The notes: generated from the letters alone by a model not told the origin. Positions 1-8,253 are shown, counted from the stretch's first letter. The stretch: DNA of 21,086 nt from JASFRS01 sp050114795 (GCA_050114795.1 JASFRS010000020.1:1-21086); one strand, 5' to 3'. Translations and numbers: made by a program.

Positions 1-610
1 CACGCAGTTCACCTTGATCGACACCCGCACCATGCTGTGTTGAAACAACGATGGAGGTTGCGCCGACGGGCTTGCCGTCCACATAGCGCAAAGTCACCTG
101 GCTTTTGGAATCTGGCTCAAGTTGCGGCGCTGCACCACTGTGGCGCGCATCAGCCAAGGCCTTCAAAATACGATGGGAGTAATGAAGAGGGGCTGGCATC
201 AATACATCTGTTTCATTGGTCGCAAAACCAAACATTATACCTTGGTCGCCCGCGCCTTCATCTTTATTGCCAGCAGCATCCACACCCATGGCAATGTCTG
301 CGGACTGCTCATGCACATAGGTTTCAAAAGCGGCTTTGGCCCAATGAAAACCATCCTGTTCATAGCCGATGTCTTTAACGGCACCTCGCGCTGCGTCTTC
401 AAGAACCTTCGCATCAATACCACCCTGAGCACGAACTTCACCGGCGAGAATGATGCGATTGGTTGTGACCATTGTTTCCACGGCAACCCGAGCCACCGGG
501 TCTTTACCAATAAAATGGTCAAGGACTGTATCGGAGATACGGTCCGCCACTTTATCAGGATGTCCTTCAGAAACAGACTCACTGGTAAATAAATAGTCTT
601 TGCGTGACAC
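1..610 (-). CDS. metK: S-adenosylmethionine synthetase, N-terminal part (cut by window edge)
   Basis: Makes S-adenosylmethionine from methionine and ATP in the cytoplasm. About 203 N-terminal residues are present of a protein usually near 390; the rest lies before position 1. The translation contains the ATP-binding GHPDK motif (residues 16-20) and the family signature GAGDQG (119-124) followed by IMFGFATNET. The start is GTG at 610-608: an in-frame TAA lies at 622-620, and AAGGAC just upstream is a good ribosome binding site. The gene lies downstream of the HTH regulator on the same strand, 165 bases away. Identification is certain from these motifs. Confidence 0.97.
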   Translation of the reverse strand, partial: MSRKDYLFTSESVSEGHPDKVADRISDTVLDHFIGKDPVARVAVETMVTTNRIILAGEVRAQGGIDAKVLEDAARGAVKDIGYEQDGFHWAKAAFETYVHEQSADIAMGVDAAGNKDEGAGDQGIMFGFATNETDVLMPAPLHYSHRILKALADARHSGAAPQLEPDSKSQVTLRYVDGKPVGATSIVVSTQHGAGVDQGELR

Positions 611-775
611 AGCCCGTCCTTAATTTCTTTGATCAACTTGCTAAATCAGGTTCAGGTAAAAAAATACCCATGACGGCGCCATGAGTGACGCGCCTTATAG
701 CAGGCTTGAAGGGGCGACCTCAACAGATGATTGCCCCTTAAAACCATATAGCGCACAAAATATAGTGAATTGCGC
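611..775 (-). other. metK leader / intergenic region with two inverted repeats
   Basis: Two inverted repeats are visible on the minus strand. AAGGGGC pairs with GCCCCTT (arms 733-739 and 709-715, 17-base loop). GGCGC pairs with GCGCC (690-694 and 675-679, 10-base loop). A run of seven T (664-658) lies about ten bases after the second, too far for a classic intrinsic terminator. A weak GATTT/AAATT pairing sits directly before the ribosome binding site. I could not match it to a SAM riboswitch class from memory. Confidence 0.4.
694..723 (-). promoter_or_regulatory. Candidate sigma70-type promoter for metK
   Basis: Reading the minus strand, TTGAGG (723-718) is followed after 18 bases by TATAAG (699-694). 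Transcription from here would give metK a leader of roughly 80 bases. It is a hand-matched consensus only, and metK may also be read through from the HTH gene. Confidence 0.35.
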
Positions 776-1177
776 TTACTCAGCCTTATTGCTGGCAACC
801 GCTTTTACAAGTTCAAATATACGCTTGCGAACGGTTGGCTCGGTAATTCTGTAATAAGCCCGCACTAATTCCAGAGTTTCCCGTCTTGCCAATTGTTCCG
901 CTTCAAATGGCTCTGCATTTGCATCACTCATCCCGCGCGCAGATGATGCTGTTTCCATATCGTCAAAGAAAAAAGATACGGGTACATCAAGGATTTTAGA
1001 TAATTGGAACAGGCGAGATGAGCCAATGCGATTGGCACCACGCTCATATTTTTGTACCTGTTGAAATGTCAATCCCAGCGCATCGCCGAGTTTTTCCTGA
1101 CTCATGCCTAAAAGCGTGCGGCGCAACCGAACACGTGATCCTACGTGTACGTCTACCGGATCTGGCTTTGATGTCAC
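776..1177 (-). CDS. Cro/CI-type (XRE) HTH transcriptional regulator
   Basis: A 133-residue regulator with a helix-turn-helix domain at about residues 12-68 (GSRVRLRRTLLGMSQEKLG, then the recognition region TFQQVQKYERGANRIG). A short acidic linker and a helical C-terminal tail (ETLELVRAYYRITEPTVRKR) follow. The start is GTG at 1177: an in-frame TGA lies at 1213-1211, and AAAAAGG about nine bases upstream of the GTG serves as binding site. Closely similar proteins are widespread in Alphaproteobacteria, often next to metK, but I know of no settled role for this copy. Position suggests co-transcription with, or control of, metK; that is inference. Confidence 0.93.
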   Translation of the reverse strand: MTSKPDPVDVHVGSRVRLRRTLLGMSQEKLGDALGLTFQQVQKYERGANRIGSSRLFQLSKILDVPVSFFFDDMETASSARGMSDANAEPFEAEQLARRETLELVRAYYRITEPTVRKRIFELVKAVASNKAE

Positions 1178-1382
1178 TGCTATGGCCCTTTTTGTTATTA
1201 GAACTCCAACTCACACGTCATTGCCGGCCAAACGACAAGGATTTATGCAACAAAATGCACGCTACTCTCATCAAGACCGAGCCCCGACAGTGCCGCAGGT
1301 CTTTGTAAGCGCATCCTACAGTCATGTCTAGAACTCGCATACAAATTAAGACACGGCGATGCATACTAAGTTGAGAGAAGTT
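1178..1382. other. Intergenic region between lnt and the HTH gene
   Basis: No gene is supported here. It presumably holds the HTH gene's promoter, but no convincing -35/-10 pair is seen. A 6-bp inverted repeat AAGACC/GGTCTT (1273-1278 and 1298-1303) has a 19-base loop and no T run. Another, AAGTTG/CAACTT, spans the lnt stop. Neither looks like a strong terminator. Confidence 0.4.
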
Positions 1383-2861
1383 TTACCACAACTTTTGCAC
1401 GAAGTATATGATAACCAGGCCCACTAAGAGGAGGAGAAAAGAGAGATCATTAACACGACTATAAACCGTTTCCGTACCCAGAGACTTTGGTAGCGCAGAT
1501 TGCAATACCCCTGTTTCCCCTAAATCCAACCGGGCAATTTCACGGCCCAACGAATCGACGACAACCGAGATACCTGTCGGTGTTGAACGTACAAGAGGGA
1601 GGCCCTCTTCAACCGCCCTCAATCTTGCAAGTGCATAATGCTGATAGGGGCCAGCAGATGCCCCGAACCAGGCATCATTTGAAAGGTTTACCAACCAATC
1701 AGGACGCGTTTGCGCATCTTCTTTTACGGAACCAGGAAAAATACCTTCATAACAAATCAAAGGACTGAATGAAGGAATGCCATCCAGGCTTAATGTACGC
1801 GGGCCTGGACCAGCACTGAAATCCGCCAAGGCCTCGACTATCCGCTCTATTCCAAGGACACTTAATAGTGATTTCAAGGGCACATATTCACCAAATGGAA
1901 CGAGATGAAATTTGTCGTATTGGCCTGCGACATTGCCAAAGCGATCAATCGCGAAAATGCTATTCCAGGCTTTATAGCTGCCATTATCCTGCCGTTCATA
2001 GCGGGGAGCACCGGTGATAACATAGCCAGGTCGATCCAGAATTTTGGAAATTAGATAGCGCGTCCCAGGCTGATCCCCGACAGGATAAGCCACCGCCGTT
2101 TCAGGCCAGAGAACCAGAAGCTTCGATGCATGAGAATGCGACGCCGCTAAAGTCGATGAATCTATATATTGATGGAAGTGCCTTCGGATTAACTCAGGGT
2201 TCCATTTATCCTTTTGGCTAATTCCTGGTTGAACAAGAATGAGAGAAATATCCTCGCGCAATGCGATAGAGTGTTGTTCAAGCCTCCAAAGTCCGAAACC
2301 CCAAACGACCAAGGGTATAGCAAGTAACGTGACAATTTGTCGCATGTACTTTGTGCCAGGCCAAAGAAGCACAGCCGCAGGAATTGATGCCGCCAAAGTA
2401 ACAAGCAAAGACAGTCCGTAGCCACCCACCCATGCAACACTTTGGATGAGCGATGGGAAGGCTGACAAAGATGCCGCATGAATATTCCAGGGAAAGCCTG
2501 TAAACATATGGCCACGCAGCCATTCCGCTAAGCTCCAGAACACAGCGAAAAGAATGACTTGGGCCATACCACGTCGCGCAAAACGCCATGTCGCCAGAAA
2601 GGCTAGGGCAGGGTATATCGCCAAGGCGGCGCTTAATAAAAAGACGGCACCCATCCCTTCGCCATAATTAAAACCTTCTCGGACAGAAAAAGCTTCAGCA
2701 ATCCAGAACAAGCCCAATAAAAACTGCCCAAAGCCAAAGGCCCAACCTAAAGCTAAAGCACCCTTCCAAGACGGCGCACCCTGAAGAAGCCACAGCGCCA
2801 AAGGCAGGCTTACAGCTAAGAGCGGAAAAATATGAAAGGGAGAAAAGGCACCAACACTCAA
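1383..2861 (-). CDS. lnt: Apolipoprotein N-acyltransferase (5' end uncertain)
   Basis: Transfers the third acyl chain from phospholipid to the N-terminal cysteine of lipoproteins in the inner membrane, the last step of lipoprotein maturation. The N-terminal half has several hydrophobic segments. The C-terminal half is the nitrilase-like periplasmic domain with the expected triad: Glu254 (LVLWPETA), Lys317 (YDKFHLVPFGEY) and Cys370 (SPLICYEG). A last membrane segment ends the protein. The only usable start in this frame is TTG at 2861, giving 492 residues. That start cuts into the first membrane helix, and coding potential clearly continues upstream in this frame without a standard start codon. 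A one-base shift at the T6 run (2876-2871) would join it to an ATG at 2929 and give 515 residues, close to the E. coli length of 512. Its stop and the HTH gene are 205 bases apart. Confidence 0.93.
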   Translation of the reverse strand: MSVGAFSPFHIFPLLAVSLPLALWLLQGAPSWKGALALGWAFGFGQFLLGLFWIAEAFSVREGFNYGEGMGAVFLLSAALAIYPALAFLATWRFARRGMAQVILFAVFWSLAEWLRGHMFTGFPWNIHAASLSAFPSLIQSVAWVGGYGLSLLVTLAASIPAAVLLWPGTKYMRQIVTLLAIPLVVWGFGLWRLEQHSIALREDISLILVQPGISQKDKWNPELIRRHFHQYIDSSTLAASHSHASKLLVLWPETAVAYPVGDQPGTRYLISKILDRPGYVITGAPRYERQDNGSYKAWNSIFAIDRFGNVAGQYDKFHLVPFGEYVPLKSLLSVLGIERIVEALADFSAGPGPRTLSLDGIPSFSPLICYEGIFPGSVKEDAQTRPDWLVNLSNDAWFGASAGPYQHYALARLRAVEEGLPLVRSTPTGISVVVDSLGREIARLDLGETGVLQSALPKSLGTETVYSRVNDLSFLLLLVGLVIIYFVQKLW

Positions 2862-2929
2862 AGCACCCGCAAAAAACCCAAGCCCAATGCGATTGGCCGG
2901 GCGTTGGCGGTCCAGCCACGCTTTAACAT
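2858..2929 (-). other. Short frame preceding lnt, ending in TTGA overlap with the lnt TTG
   Basis: An ATG at 2929 opens a 23-codon frame (MLKRGWTANARPIALGLGF, then four codons) that stops at TGA 2860-2858, overlapping the lnt TTG (2861-2859). It crosses a T6 run in the phase T TTT TTG, the pattern of a -1 slippery heptamer. A -1 shift there enters the lnt frame and gives a natural Lnt N-terminus. It may be the true 5' end of lnt with one T missing, a programmed frameshift, or a coupled leader peptide. Confidence 0.5.
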
Positions 2930-2940
2930 CTTTAAAAGGC

Positions 2941-3891
2941 TTAATCGTCCCTCTCCCGGTCCTGCTCTATGTAGATGCGCAAACGTTTTAAACGCCGAGG
3001 GTCGCCATCCACAACTTCAAACCGCAGACCGGATGGATGTTCAATCGCGTCACCAATCATCGGCACTTTACCCGCCAGCCGCACAACGAGGCCGCCCAAA
3101 GTGTCAATATCGTCATCTTCATCATCAGGCAGGAAATCAAGACCCAGTTCCTGCTCCAACTCAGGTATGGGAAGGCGAGCATCCGCATCATAGACTTCCG
3201 GACTTATTTTCCGCAGCGGGTCCTGCTCCAATTCATCATGTTCATCTTCGATATCGCCAACGAATTGCTCAACAAGGTCTTCGATGGTTACGAGACCATC
3301 CGTTCCACCGAATTCGTCAATGACAATCGCCATATGGATACGTCCAGCTCGCATTTTCGCCAGCAGATCCATAACCCGCATGCTTGGTGGCACATAAAGT
3401 ACTGAACGGAGTAATGCAGCAACAGTTGGCTTTGTTGGCTCTTGCCTCGACAAGGGTTTAATAACGTCCTTGATATGGACCATGCCAATCACATCATCGA
3501 GGCTTTCCCGGTAAACAGGCAAACGGCTATGTTCTGCCTGACAAAGTAGTCGCACTAGGTCTTCAAAATCATCTTCAATATCAAATGCCGTGATGTCGGC
3601 GCGCGGCACCATCACATCATCAACACGCAGATGGCCATTGCTTAAGATGTTTTTCAACATCATCAGCTCATCTTCACCTAAGTCAGATGTCAGTCCGTTT
3701 TCCGATGTTGGGCCCTCACCTTCTGTTGCAACAATGGCATCAGCGAGGCTGCGGCGTAGACTGCGGTCTTTATCGCGGCGAAAAATGATAGATGTCAGTC
3801 GTTTAAACCAGCCCGAAGACGGACTCGAAGAGGGGCCATCATCGTTAGACGCGTCCGAAGACGAGGAATAAGTCGAGCTTTGCGATCCCAT
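2941..3891 (-). CDS. corC: CorC/TlyC-family CBS-domain protein
   Basis: A 316-residue cytoplasmic protein of the CorC/hemolysin C family. It has a serine-rich disordered N-terminus (4-26), two CBS domains (about 92-147, starting VMVPRADITAF, and 160-212, containing IDEFGGTDGLVTIEDLVE), an acidic stretch, and a C-terminal CorC_HlyC domain (about 228-310). It lacks the membrane DUF21 domain of larger relatives. The family is linked to magnesium and cobalt efflux, and the name hemolysin is historical. I chose ATG at 3891, not the adjacent TTG at 3894, because it forms a TGATG overlap with the ybeY stop and implies translational coupling. The gene is followed by lnt, an order common in Proteobacteria. 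Confidence 0.93.
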   Translation of the reverse strand: MGSQSSTYSSSSDASNDDGPSSSPSSGWFKRLTSIIFRRDKDRSLRRSLADAIVATEGEGPTSENGLTSDLGEDELMMLKNILSNGHLRVDDVMVPRADITAFDIEDDFEDLVRLLCQAEHSRLPVYRESLDDVIGMVHIKDVIKPLSRQEPTKPTVAALLRSVLYVPPSMRVMDLLAKMRAGRIHMAIVIDEFGGTDGLVTIEDLVEQFVGDIEDEHDELEQDPLRKISPEVYDADARLPIPELEQELGLDFLPDDEDDDIDTLGGLVVRLAGKVPMIGDAIEHPSGLRFEVVDGDPRRLKRLRIYIEQDRERDD

Positions 3892-4400
3892 CAATTGGAT
3901 TCCACTTGCCTCACATCACTATAAGGGTCTTCAATTCCTATAGTCTTTAAAACCTGACGCTCCAAATCCTCCATGATTTGTGCGTCCTCGTCATTTATGT
4001 GGTCATAACCCAAAAGATGTAAACATCCATGAACACATAAATGCAAAAGATGATTAAGCGGCGTCTTATTTTGGGCCACAGCTTCTTCCATCACAATACC
4101 ATAGCCAATAACGATATCGCCAAAATGAATAGGCACACCCAGTAAGGCATGACCATCAAAACCTGGAAAGGACAAGACATTGGTCGGTTTATCTTTACCT
4201 CGGTAATCCCTGTTTAAGTCCTGCAAATGTCGATTATCACTTAACAACAAAGACAGCTCATTTTCACTGTCATCATTAAGACAATGAGCAAAATCACTAT
4301 GTTGAAAACTGCGGCAAATCACATCTTTAAGACGCTGTTCCAAATCAGGGCTAAGGGCGCGCCATTGCGGCTCTTCGCACTCAATATCGATATGAAGCAT
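3891..4400 (-). CDS. ybeY: Endoribonuclease YbeY, rRNA maturation factor
   Basis: A zinc-dependent single-strand endoribonuclease acting in 16S rRNA 3'-end maturation and ribosome quality control. The 169 residues carry the diagnostic metal motif HGCLHLLGYDH, with His124, His128 and His134. They also carry the conserved segment around Arg67 (DYRGKDKPTNVLSFP). Length is normal for the family. The ATG at 4400 lies five bases after the phoH stop, with AGGATGAGG upstream in the phoH tail as possible binding site. The gene overlaps corC by one base. The phoH-ybeY-corC-lnt order is a classic conserved cluster. Confidence 0.97.
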   Translation of the reverse strand: MLHIDIECEEPQWRALSPDLEQRLKDVICRSFQHSDFAHCLNDDSENELSLLLSDNRHLQDLNRDYRGKDKPTNVLSFPGFDGHALLGVPIHFGDIVIGYGIVMEEAVAQNKTPLNHLLHLCVHGCLHLLGYDHINDEDAQIMEDLERQVLKTIGIEDPYSDVRQVESN

Positions 4401-4405
4401 AGGCT

Positions 4406-5461
4406 CTATGCCTCATCCTTGGCGTCATAGGCATCCACAATACGCCCAACGAGCGGATGGCGGACCACATCTTTGGAAGTGAAATAGACCATTGATATAT
4501 CTTCAATATCACTTAGCGTCGCAATGGCTTCTTTCAATCCTGATTTGGCCTTGGGCGGCAAATCAATTTGACTGGGATCGCCGGCGATTACCATGCGTGC
4601 ATTTTGACCAAAGCGAGTGAGCAGCATTTTCATTTGTGCGGATGTGGTATTTTGTGCCTCATCCAGAATGACAAAGGCATTGGATAACGTCCGCCCACGC
4701 ATAAAGGCCAAGGGCGCGATTTCGATTTCACCGGACTGAAAACGTCGCTCCACCTGCTCAGGCGGCAAAAGATCATAAAGCGCGTCATAAAGCGGGCGCA
4801 GATAAGGATCGACCTTTTCCCGCATATCCCCAGGCAGAAAACCGAGATTTTCCCCGGCTTCAACCGCAGGACGAGAAAGAATGATCCGGTCCACCTCCCC
4901 ATCAAGCAAGGCAGCAACGGCGCGCGCCACAGCCAGATAGGTCTTCCCCGTCCCCGCAGGGCCTAAAGCGAAGACCATAGGCGTGTGCGATAAGCGGCGC
5001 AGATATACCACCTGCCCCGGGGAGCGCGGCGTGATAACACGGCGGCGCACCACCAAGCGGGTTTTTTCATCTTGAAACCGCCGGGCTTCATCCGGTGATG
5101 GAGGTACGGCTTTTTCAATCAGACTTTCTTCATCATCAGGGAAACTCTGTCCCGCCATGCGCAACGCTCCGTCCACATCACCTAATTCAACGTCAAAGCC
5201 CTGGGCCAAACGTCCATAAAGCTCTTCTAACACTTGGCGCGCCTGATGAGCAGCATCATGCGGCCCTTCAACCACAACATGATTGCCGCGCGTGGTAATA
5301 CGCACGCCAAGATGGTGTTCTATCTGTGTGAGATTCTGGTGATATTCACCGAATAAAGGAACAAGGAGTTTATTGTCCTCAAAGCTGAGGTCAAGCCGCT
5401 CGGGAGCATTCCCAAGACTGACAACACGACCTTCTGCGTCAACACCTGTTTGGCCGGTCAA
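4406..5461 (-). CDS. phoH: PhoH-like ATPase
   Basis: A cytoplasmic PhoH/YbeZ-type P-loop ATPase, thought to work with YbeY in RNA metabolism. Of 351 residues, about 25-85 resemble a KH-like RNA-binding region. The ATPase core has Walker A GPAGTGKT (167-174) and Walker B VILDEAQN (264-271), followed by sensor-like GDPSQIDLP. The start is TTG at 5461, with GGAAAGGA ten bases upstream in the 36-base gap after miaB. Other in-frame upstream codons are not starts. A later start is possible but would remove N-terminal sequence. Chromosomal position beside ybeY marks it as the ybeZ-type member. Confidence 0.96.
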   Translation of the reverse strand: MTGQTGVDAEGRVVSLGNAPERLDLSFEDNKLLVPLFGEYHQNLTQIEHHLGVRITTRGNHVVVEGPHDAAHQARQVLEELYGRLAQGFDVELGDVDGALRMAGQSFPDDEESLIEKAVPPSPDEARRFQDEKTRLVVRRRVITPRSPGQVVYLRRLSHTPMVFALGPAGTGKTYLAVARAVAALLDGEVDRIILSRPAVEAGENLGFLPGDMREKVDPYLRPLYDALYDLLPPEQVERRFQSGEIEIAPLAFMRGRTLSNAFVILDEAQNTTSAQMKMLLTRFGQNARMVIAGDPSQIDLPPKAKSGLKEAIATLSDIEDISMVYFTSKDVVRHPLVGRIVDAYDAKDEA

Positions 5462-5497
5462 GCGGCAATTGTCCTTTCCTGTTTTGAACCACGCTGC

Positions 5498-6877
5498 TCA
5501 ATCCGCAAGCTGGTCCACGTCTCCAGACAAACTATTCGGCCCGGCTTGGGTGATTTTCACCCGAACTTTCGCACCGATAGGAGAATCATAAGCTTTTCCA
5601 AGCTTTTCGTCCAAGGTAAAATGCACAGCCTGCATATAGGGGCTGCGACCGACCCAGCGGTTCTCACCCCGGCCTTTTCGCTCCACCAGCACATCAAAGC
5701 TACGACCAACACAATCCTGATTAAATTCAAGCGCTTGTTCAGACAATAAGGCTTGTAACCGCGCCAAACGGTCAGCTTTGACATTTTCATCCACCTGTTC
5801 GCCCATTTCAGCGGCAGGTGTTCCAGGGCGTGGGCTGTATTTGAAGGAATAGCACTGGGCATATTTGACCCGGCGCACTAAATCCATCGTGTCTTCAAAA
5901 TCTTCATCCGTCTCGCCGGGGAAGCCAACAATGATATCTGAAGATAGCGCGATATCGGGACGCGCGGCACGTAGTCGTTCGATAATGTCGAAATAATGCT
6001 CACGACTATGGCGACGGTTCATGGCCTCTAAAATCTTATTGGAGCCGGATTGGATGGGAAGATGGAGATAAGGCTGGCACGCCTCGACTTCGCCATGCAC
6101 ACGAATAAGTTCATCATCCATATCGCGGGGGTGGGAGGTCGTGTAGCGAATACGCTCCAGCCCCTTAATTTGGTTTAAGCGACGAATGAGCCCCGCAAGC
6201 GTAATAGGCGCGCCATCGTCCAAAGCCCCGTGATAGGCATTCACATTCTGCCCAAGCAAAGTGATGTCGCGTGCACCACGGGCCACCATATCTTCAGCTT
6301 CCGCAATAATATCAGCAACAGGGCGAGAGACTTCAGCCCCACGGGTATAAGGCACCACACAGAAGGTGCAGAATTTATCGCAGCCTTCCTGAATGGTTAG
6401 AAAAGCAGCAGGGGCTGCCGCTGATTGCGCCTTTGGCAGATGGTCAAATTTGCTGTCTTCGGGGAAATCCGTATCCAAGACCCGGATACGGCCTCCCTTT
6501 TTCGCCTGCGCATGGGCCTCATCAAGCATTTTAGGCAGGCGATGATAAGTCTGCGGCCCAACAACCAGATTAACCGCCTTTGCCCGGCGCATGATTTCTT
6601 CACCTTCCGCCTGGGCAACACAACCCGCGACGGCGATCATACGCTGGGTTTCGGGATTATCACGTTCATCCGGCAATAAGCGAATACGACCAATGTCGGA
6701 ATAGACTTTTTCCGCAGCCTTCTCACGAATATGGCAGGTATTGAGGATGACCAGATCCGCCGCTTCCATGGTTTCGACCGGCTCATAACCTTTGGCTTTC
6801 AAGGCCTCATGCATGCGCTCACTGTCATAGACATTCATCTGACAGCCATAGGTCTTAATGTGGAACGCTTTTTTCAC
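5498..6877 (-). CDS. miaB: tRNA-2-methylthio-N6-dimethylallyladenosine synthase
   Basis: A radical-SAM methylthiotransferase that converts i6A37 to ms2i6A37 in tRNAs. The 459 residues show an N-terminal UPF0004 domain with three cluster cysteines (Cys12 in YGCQMN, Cys48 in NTCHIREKA, Cys86 in AGCVAQ). The radical-SAM motif CDKFCTFC follows (Cys166, 170, 173), then VVPYTRG, and a TRAM RNA-binding domain closes the protein. The start is GTG at 6877: an in-frame TGA lies just upstream, and AAGGA is nine bases before the GTG. NTCHIREKA favours MiaB over the related MtaB and RimO. plsC ends 86 bases upstream and phoH starts 36 bases downstream. Confidence 0.97.
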   Translation of the reverse strand: MKKAFHIKTYGCQMNVYDSERMHEALKAKGYEPVETMEAADLVILNTCHIREKAAEKVYSDIGRIRLLPDERDNPETQRMIAVAGCVAQAEGEEIMRRAKAVNLVVGPQTYHRLPKMLDEAHAQAKKGGRIRVLDTDFPEDSKFDHLPKAQSAAAPAAFLTIQEGCDKFCTFCVVPYTRGAEVSRPVADIIAEAEDMVARGARDITLLGQNVNAYHGALDDGAPITLAGLIRRLNQIKGLERIRYTTSHPRDMDDELIRVHGEVEACQPYLHLPIQSGSNKILEAMNRRHSREHYFDIIERLRAARPDIALSSDIIVGFPGETDEDFEDTMDLVRRVKYAQCYSFKYSPRPGTPAAEMGEQVDENVKADRLARLQALLSEQALEFNQDCVGRSFDVLVERKGRGENRWVGRSPYMQAVHFTLDEKLGKAYDSPIGAKVRVKITQAGPNSLSGDVDQLAD

Positions 6878-6963
6878 GGCGTTTCATCCTTGAATAAATC
6901 GATAAGATGCGCTTCGGCGCGGGAACCTATCACGCGCGCGCCACCAGTCAAGCGGAGCTATTT

Positions 6964-7800
6964 TCAACCCCTGTCCAACCGTCCGGAATTTGCCAGTCTC
7001 AAAGTCTGCCCAATGACGGTTTCGCAATGTTTTGCAAGTTCCTTGCGGCTATTAAAATCATCCAAGGAAACCGGGTCATGATAATGAAGCAGGGCATCAA
7101 TACGCCCCATATTCATGACTTTATTGAAATGAGGATTTAAATCCTCATCCCCAATCCAAGCAATATTCTGCCGGGCAAAGCGGCCCATGGGCAGATTATT
7201 TATTTGCGTATATGCCAGGGTTAAAGGTTGAATTTTTAAAGGAATTCCCTGTTTGCGCGCGGCTTCTGCAACACCGAAAAGCGAGGATTTAAACGGCAGC
7301 ATAGTGTTCCCGTTACTGGTCGTACCTTCGGGAAAAAGAATGATATTATTGCCGGCAGCTAAACGCGCAATAATCTCATCGCGCTGATCCATCGTGCGAT
7401 GGCGGCGTTCGCGTTCCACATAGATGGTCCGTTGTAGCCAGCAGAGATATTTGAAAATACCCCATTCCTGCATATCCGCCCGCGCAACAAAACTGCCATT
7501 TACTTTAGAGCCAATGAGCGGAATATCCAGCCAGGACATGTGATTCGCCACATAAAGCACCGGCCCGTCATCATAGGGCATGCCAGATATTTCAACCTGC
7601 ACACCAAGCAGGTTGCAAAAAACCCGGTGGATAGCGCGCGGCACCCATGTGGCTTTTGTGGGTGCCAAAGTCAGCAAAACAGACTGTGGACCATAAAGCG
7701 CCGCAATGGTCGCCGCAGTGCCTGCAACCACACGGGTTGTACGCCAGCCCCCTGAACGCGGGGTAACGGCCAAAGACAGAATATTATTATTATCGCTCAT
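6964..7800 (-). CDS. plsC: 1-acyl-sn-glycerol-3-phosphate acyltransferase family protein
   Basis: A membrane-associated acyltransferase of the PlsC family, expected to acylate lysophosphatidic acid to phosphatidic acid. Motif I is NHMSWLD (86-92, catalytic His87 and Asp92) and motif III is FPEGTTS (156-162). A hydrophobic segment lies near residues 23-45. Its 278 residues exceed the roughly 240 of E. coli PlsC, with a longer C-terminus. The ATG is at 7800, 18 bases after the fur stop, so co-transcription with fur is likely. An ornithine-lipid acyltransferase (OlsA type) cannot be excluded from motifs alone, but the fur-plsC-miaB order is the usual alphaproteobacterial one. Confidence 0.92.
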   Translation of the reverse strand: MSDNNNILSLAVTPRSGGWRTTRVVAGTAATIAALYGPQSVLLTLAPTKATWVPRAIHRVFCNLLGVQVEISGMPYDDGPVLYVANHMSWLDIPLIGSKVNGSFVARADMQEWGIFKYLCWLQRTIYVERERRHRTMDQRDEIIARLAAGNNIILFPEGTTSNGNTMLPFKSSLFGVAEAARKQGIPLKIQPLTLAYTQINNLPMGRFARQNIAWIGDEDLNPHFNKVMNMGRIDALLHYHDPVSLDDFNSRKELAKHCETVIGQTLRLANSGRLDRG

Positions 7801-7818
7801 AGGCTTTATTATCAGCTT

Positions 7819-8253
7819 TTAGTCACGTTTTCGGCGACCATAAAGCTCCATACGATGATCAACGAGATCGAAGCCGAGTTCCGCTGCGATCTCCCGCTGC
7901 AAGGCCTCAATTCGTTCATTATGAAATTCAAGGACTTCGCCGGTTTCAACATCAATCAAATGGTCATGATGATCATCTGTTGCCGGCTCATAGCGAGAGC
8001 GACCATCGCGGAAATCATGGCGCTCTAATATGCCTGCCTCTTCAAACAAGCGAACCGTACGATAGACCGTTGCAATAGAAATATGCGGGTCCACATCGAC
8101 AGAGCGGCGATAGACCTCTTCAACATCAGGGTGATCCTCGGCTTGCGATAAAACGCGCGCAATCACCCGGCGCTGGTCCGTCATGCGCATGCCTTTTTTG
8201 ATGCACATTTCCTCAATATCGACAGGTGCTGTCTGCACTTCTGCTTCAGCCAT
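7819..8253 (-). CDS. fur: Fur-family metalloregulator (Fur/Mur type)
   Basis: A 144-residue DNA-binding metal sensor. The winged helix covers about 18-85, with recognition helix SIATVYRTVRLFEEAGI (59-75). The dimerisation domain carries the metal-binding HHDHLID (95-101) and a following acidic stretch. His41 and Glu89 fall where site ligands are expected. It lacks C-terminal CxxC motifs, as in alphaproteobacterial Fur/Mur proteins; its only cysteine is Cys17. Some relatives mainly sense manganese (Mur), and sequence alone does not decide which applies. The ATG is at 8253, and an imperfect AAAGAG lies upstream. The gene has its own upstream region after the mucR terminator. Confidence 0.95.
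   Translation of the reverse strand: MAEAEVQTAPVDIEEMCIKKGMRMTDQRRVIARVLSQAEDHPDVEEVYRRSVDVDPHISIATVYRTVRLFEEAGILERHDFRDGRSRYEPATDDHHDHLIDVETGEVLEFHNERIEALQREIAAELGFDLVDHRMELYGRRKRD

Noticed and set aside
37..636. Overlapping open frames on both strands over the metK region
   Set aside because: They are shadows of metK. The GTG-initiated minus frame from 610 translates to an unmistakable MetK.
620..660. SAM-II or SAM/SAH riboswitch before metK
   Set aside because: GATTTAGC and nearby words are suggestive, but the conserved core elements I remember for these classes are not in order. Left as a structured leader only.
675..694. GGCGC/GCGCC hairpin plus T7 as terminator of the HTH gene
   Set aside because: Only five pairs, and ten bases separate the stem from the T run.
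1273..1303. Hairpin AAGACC/GGTCTT as lnt terminator
   Set aside because: Long 19-base loop and no T run on either strand.
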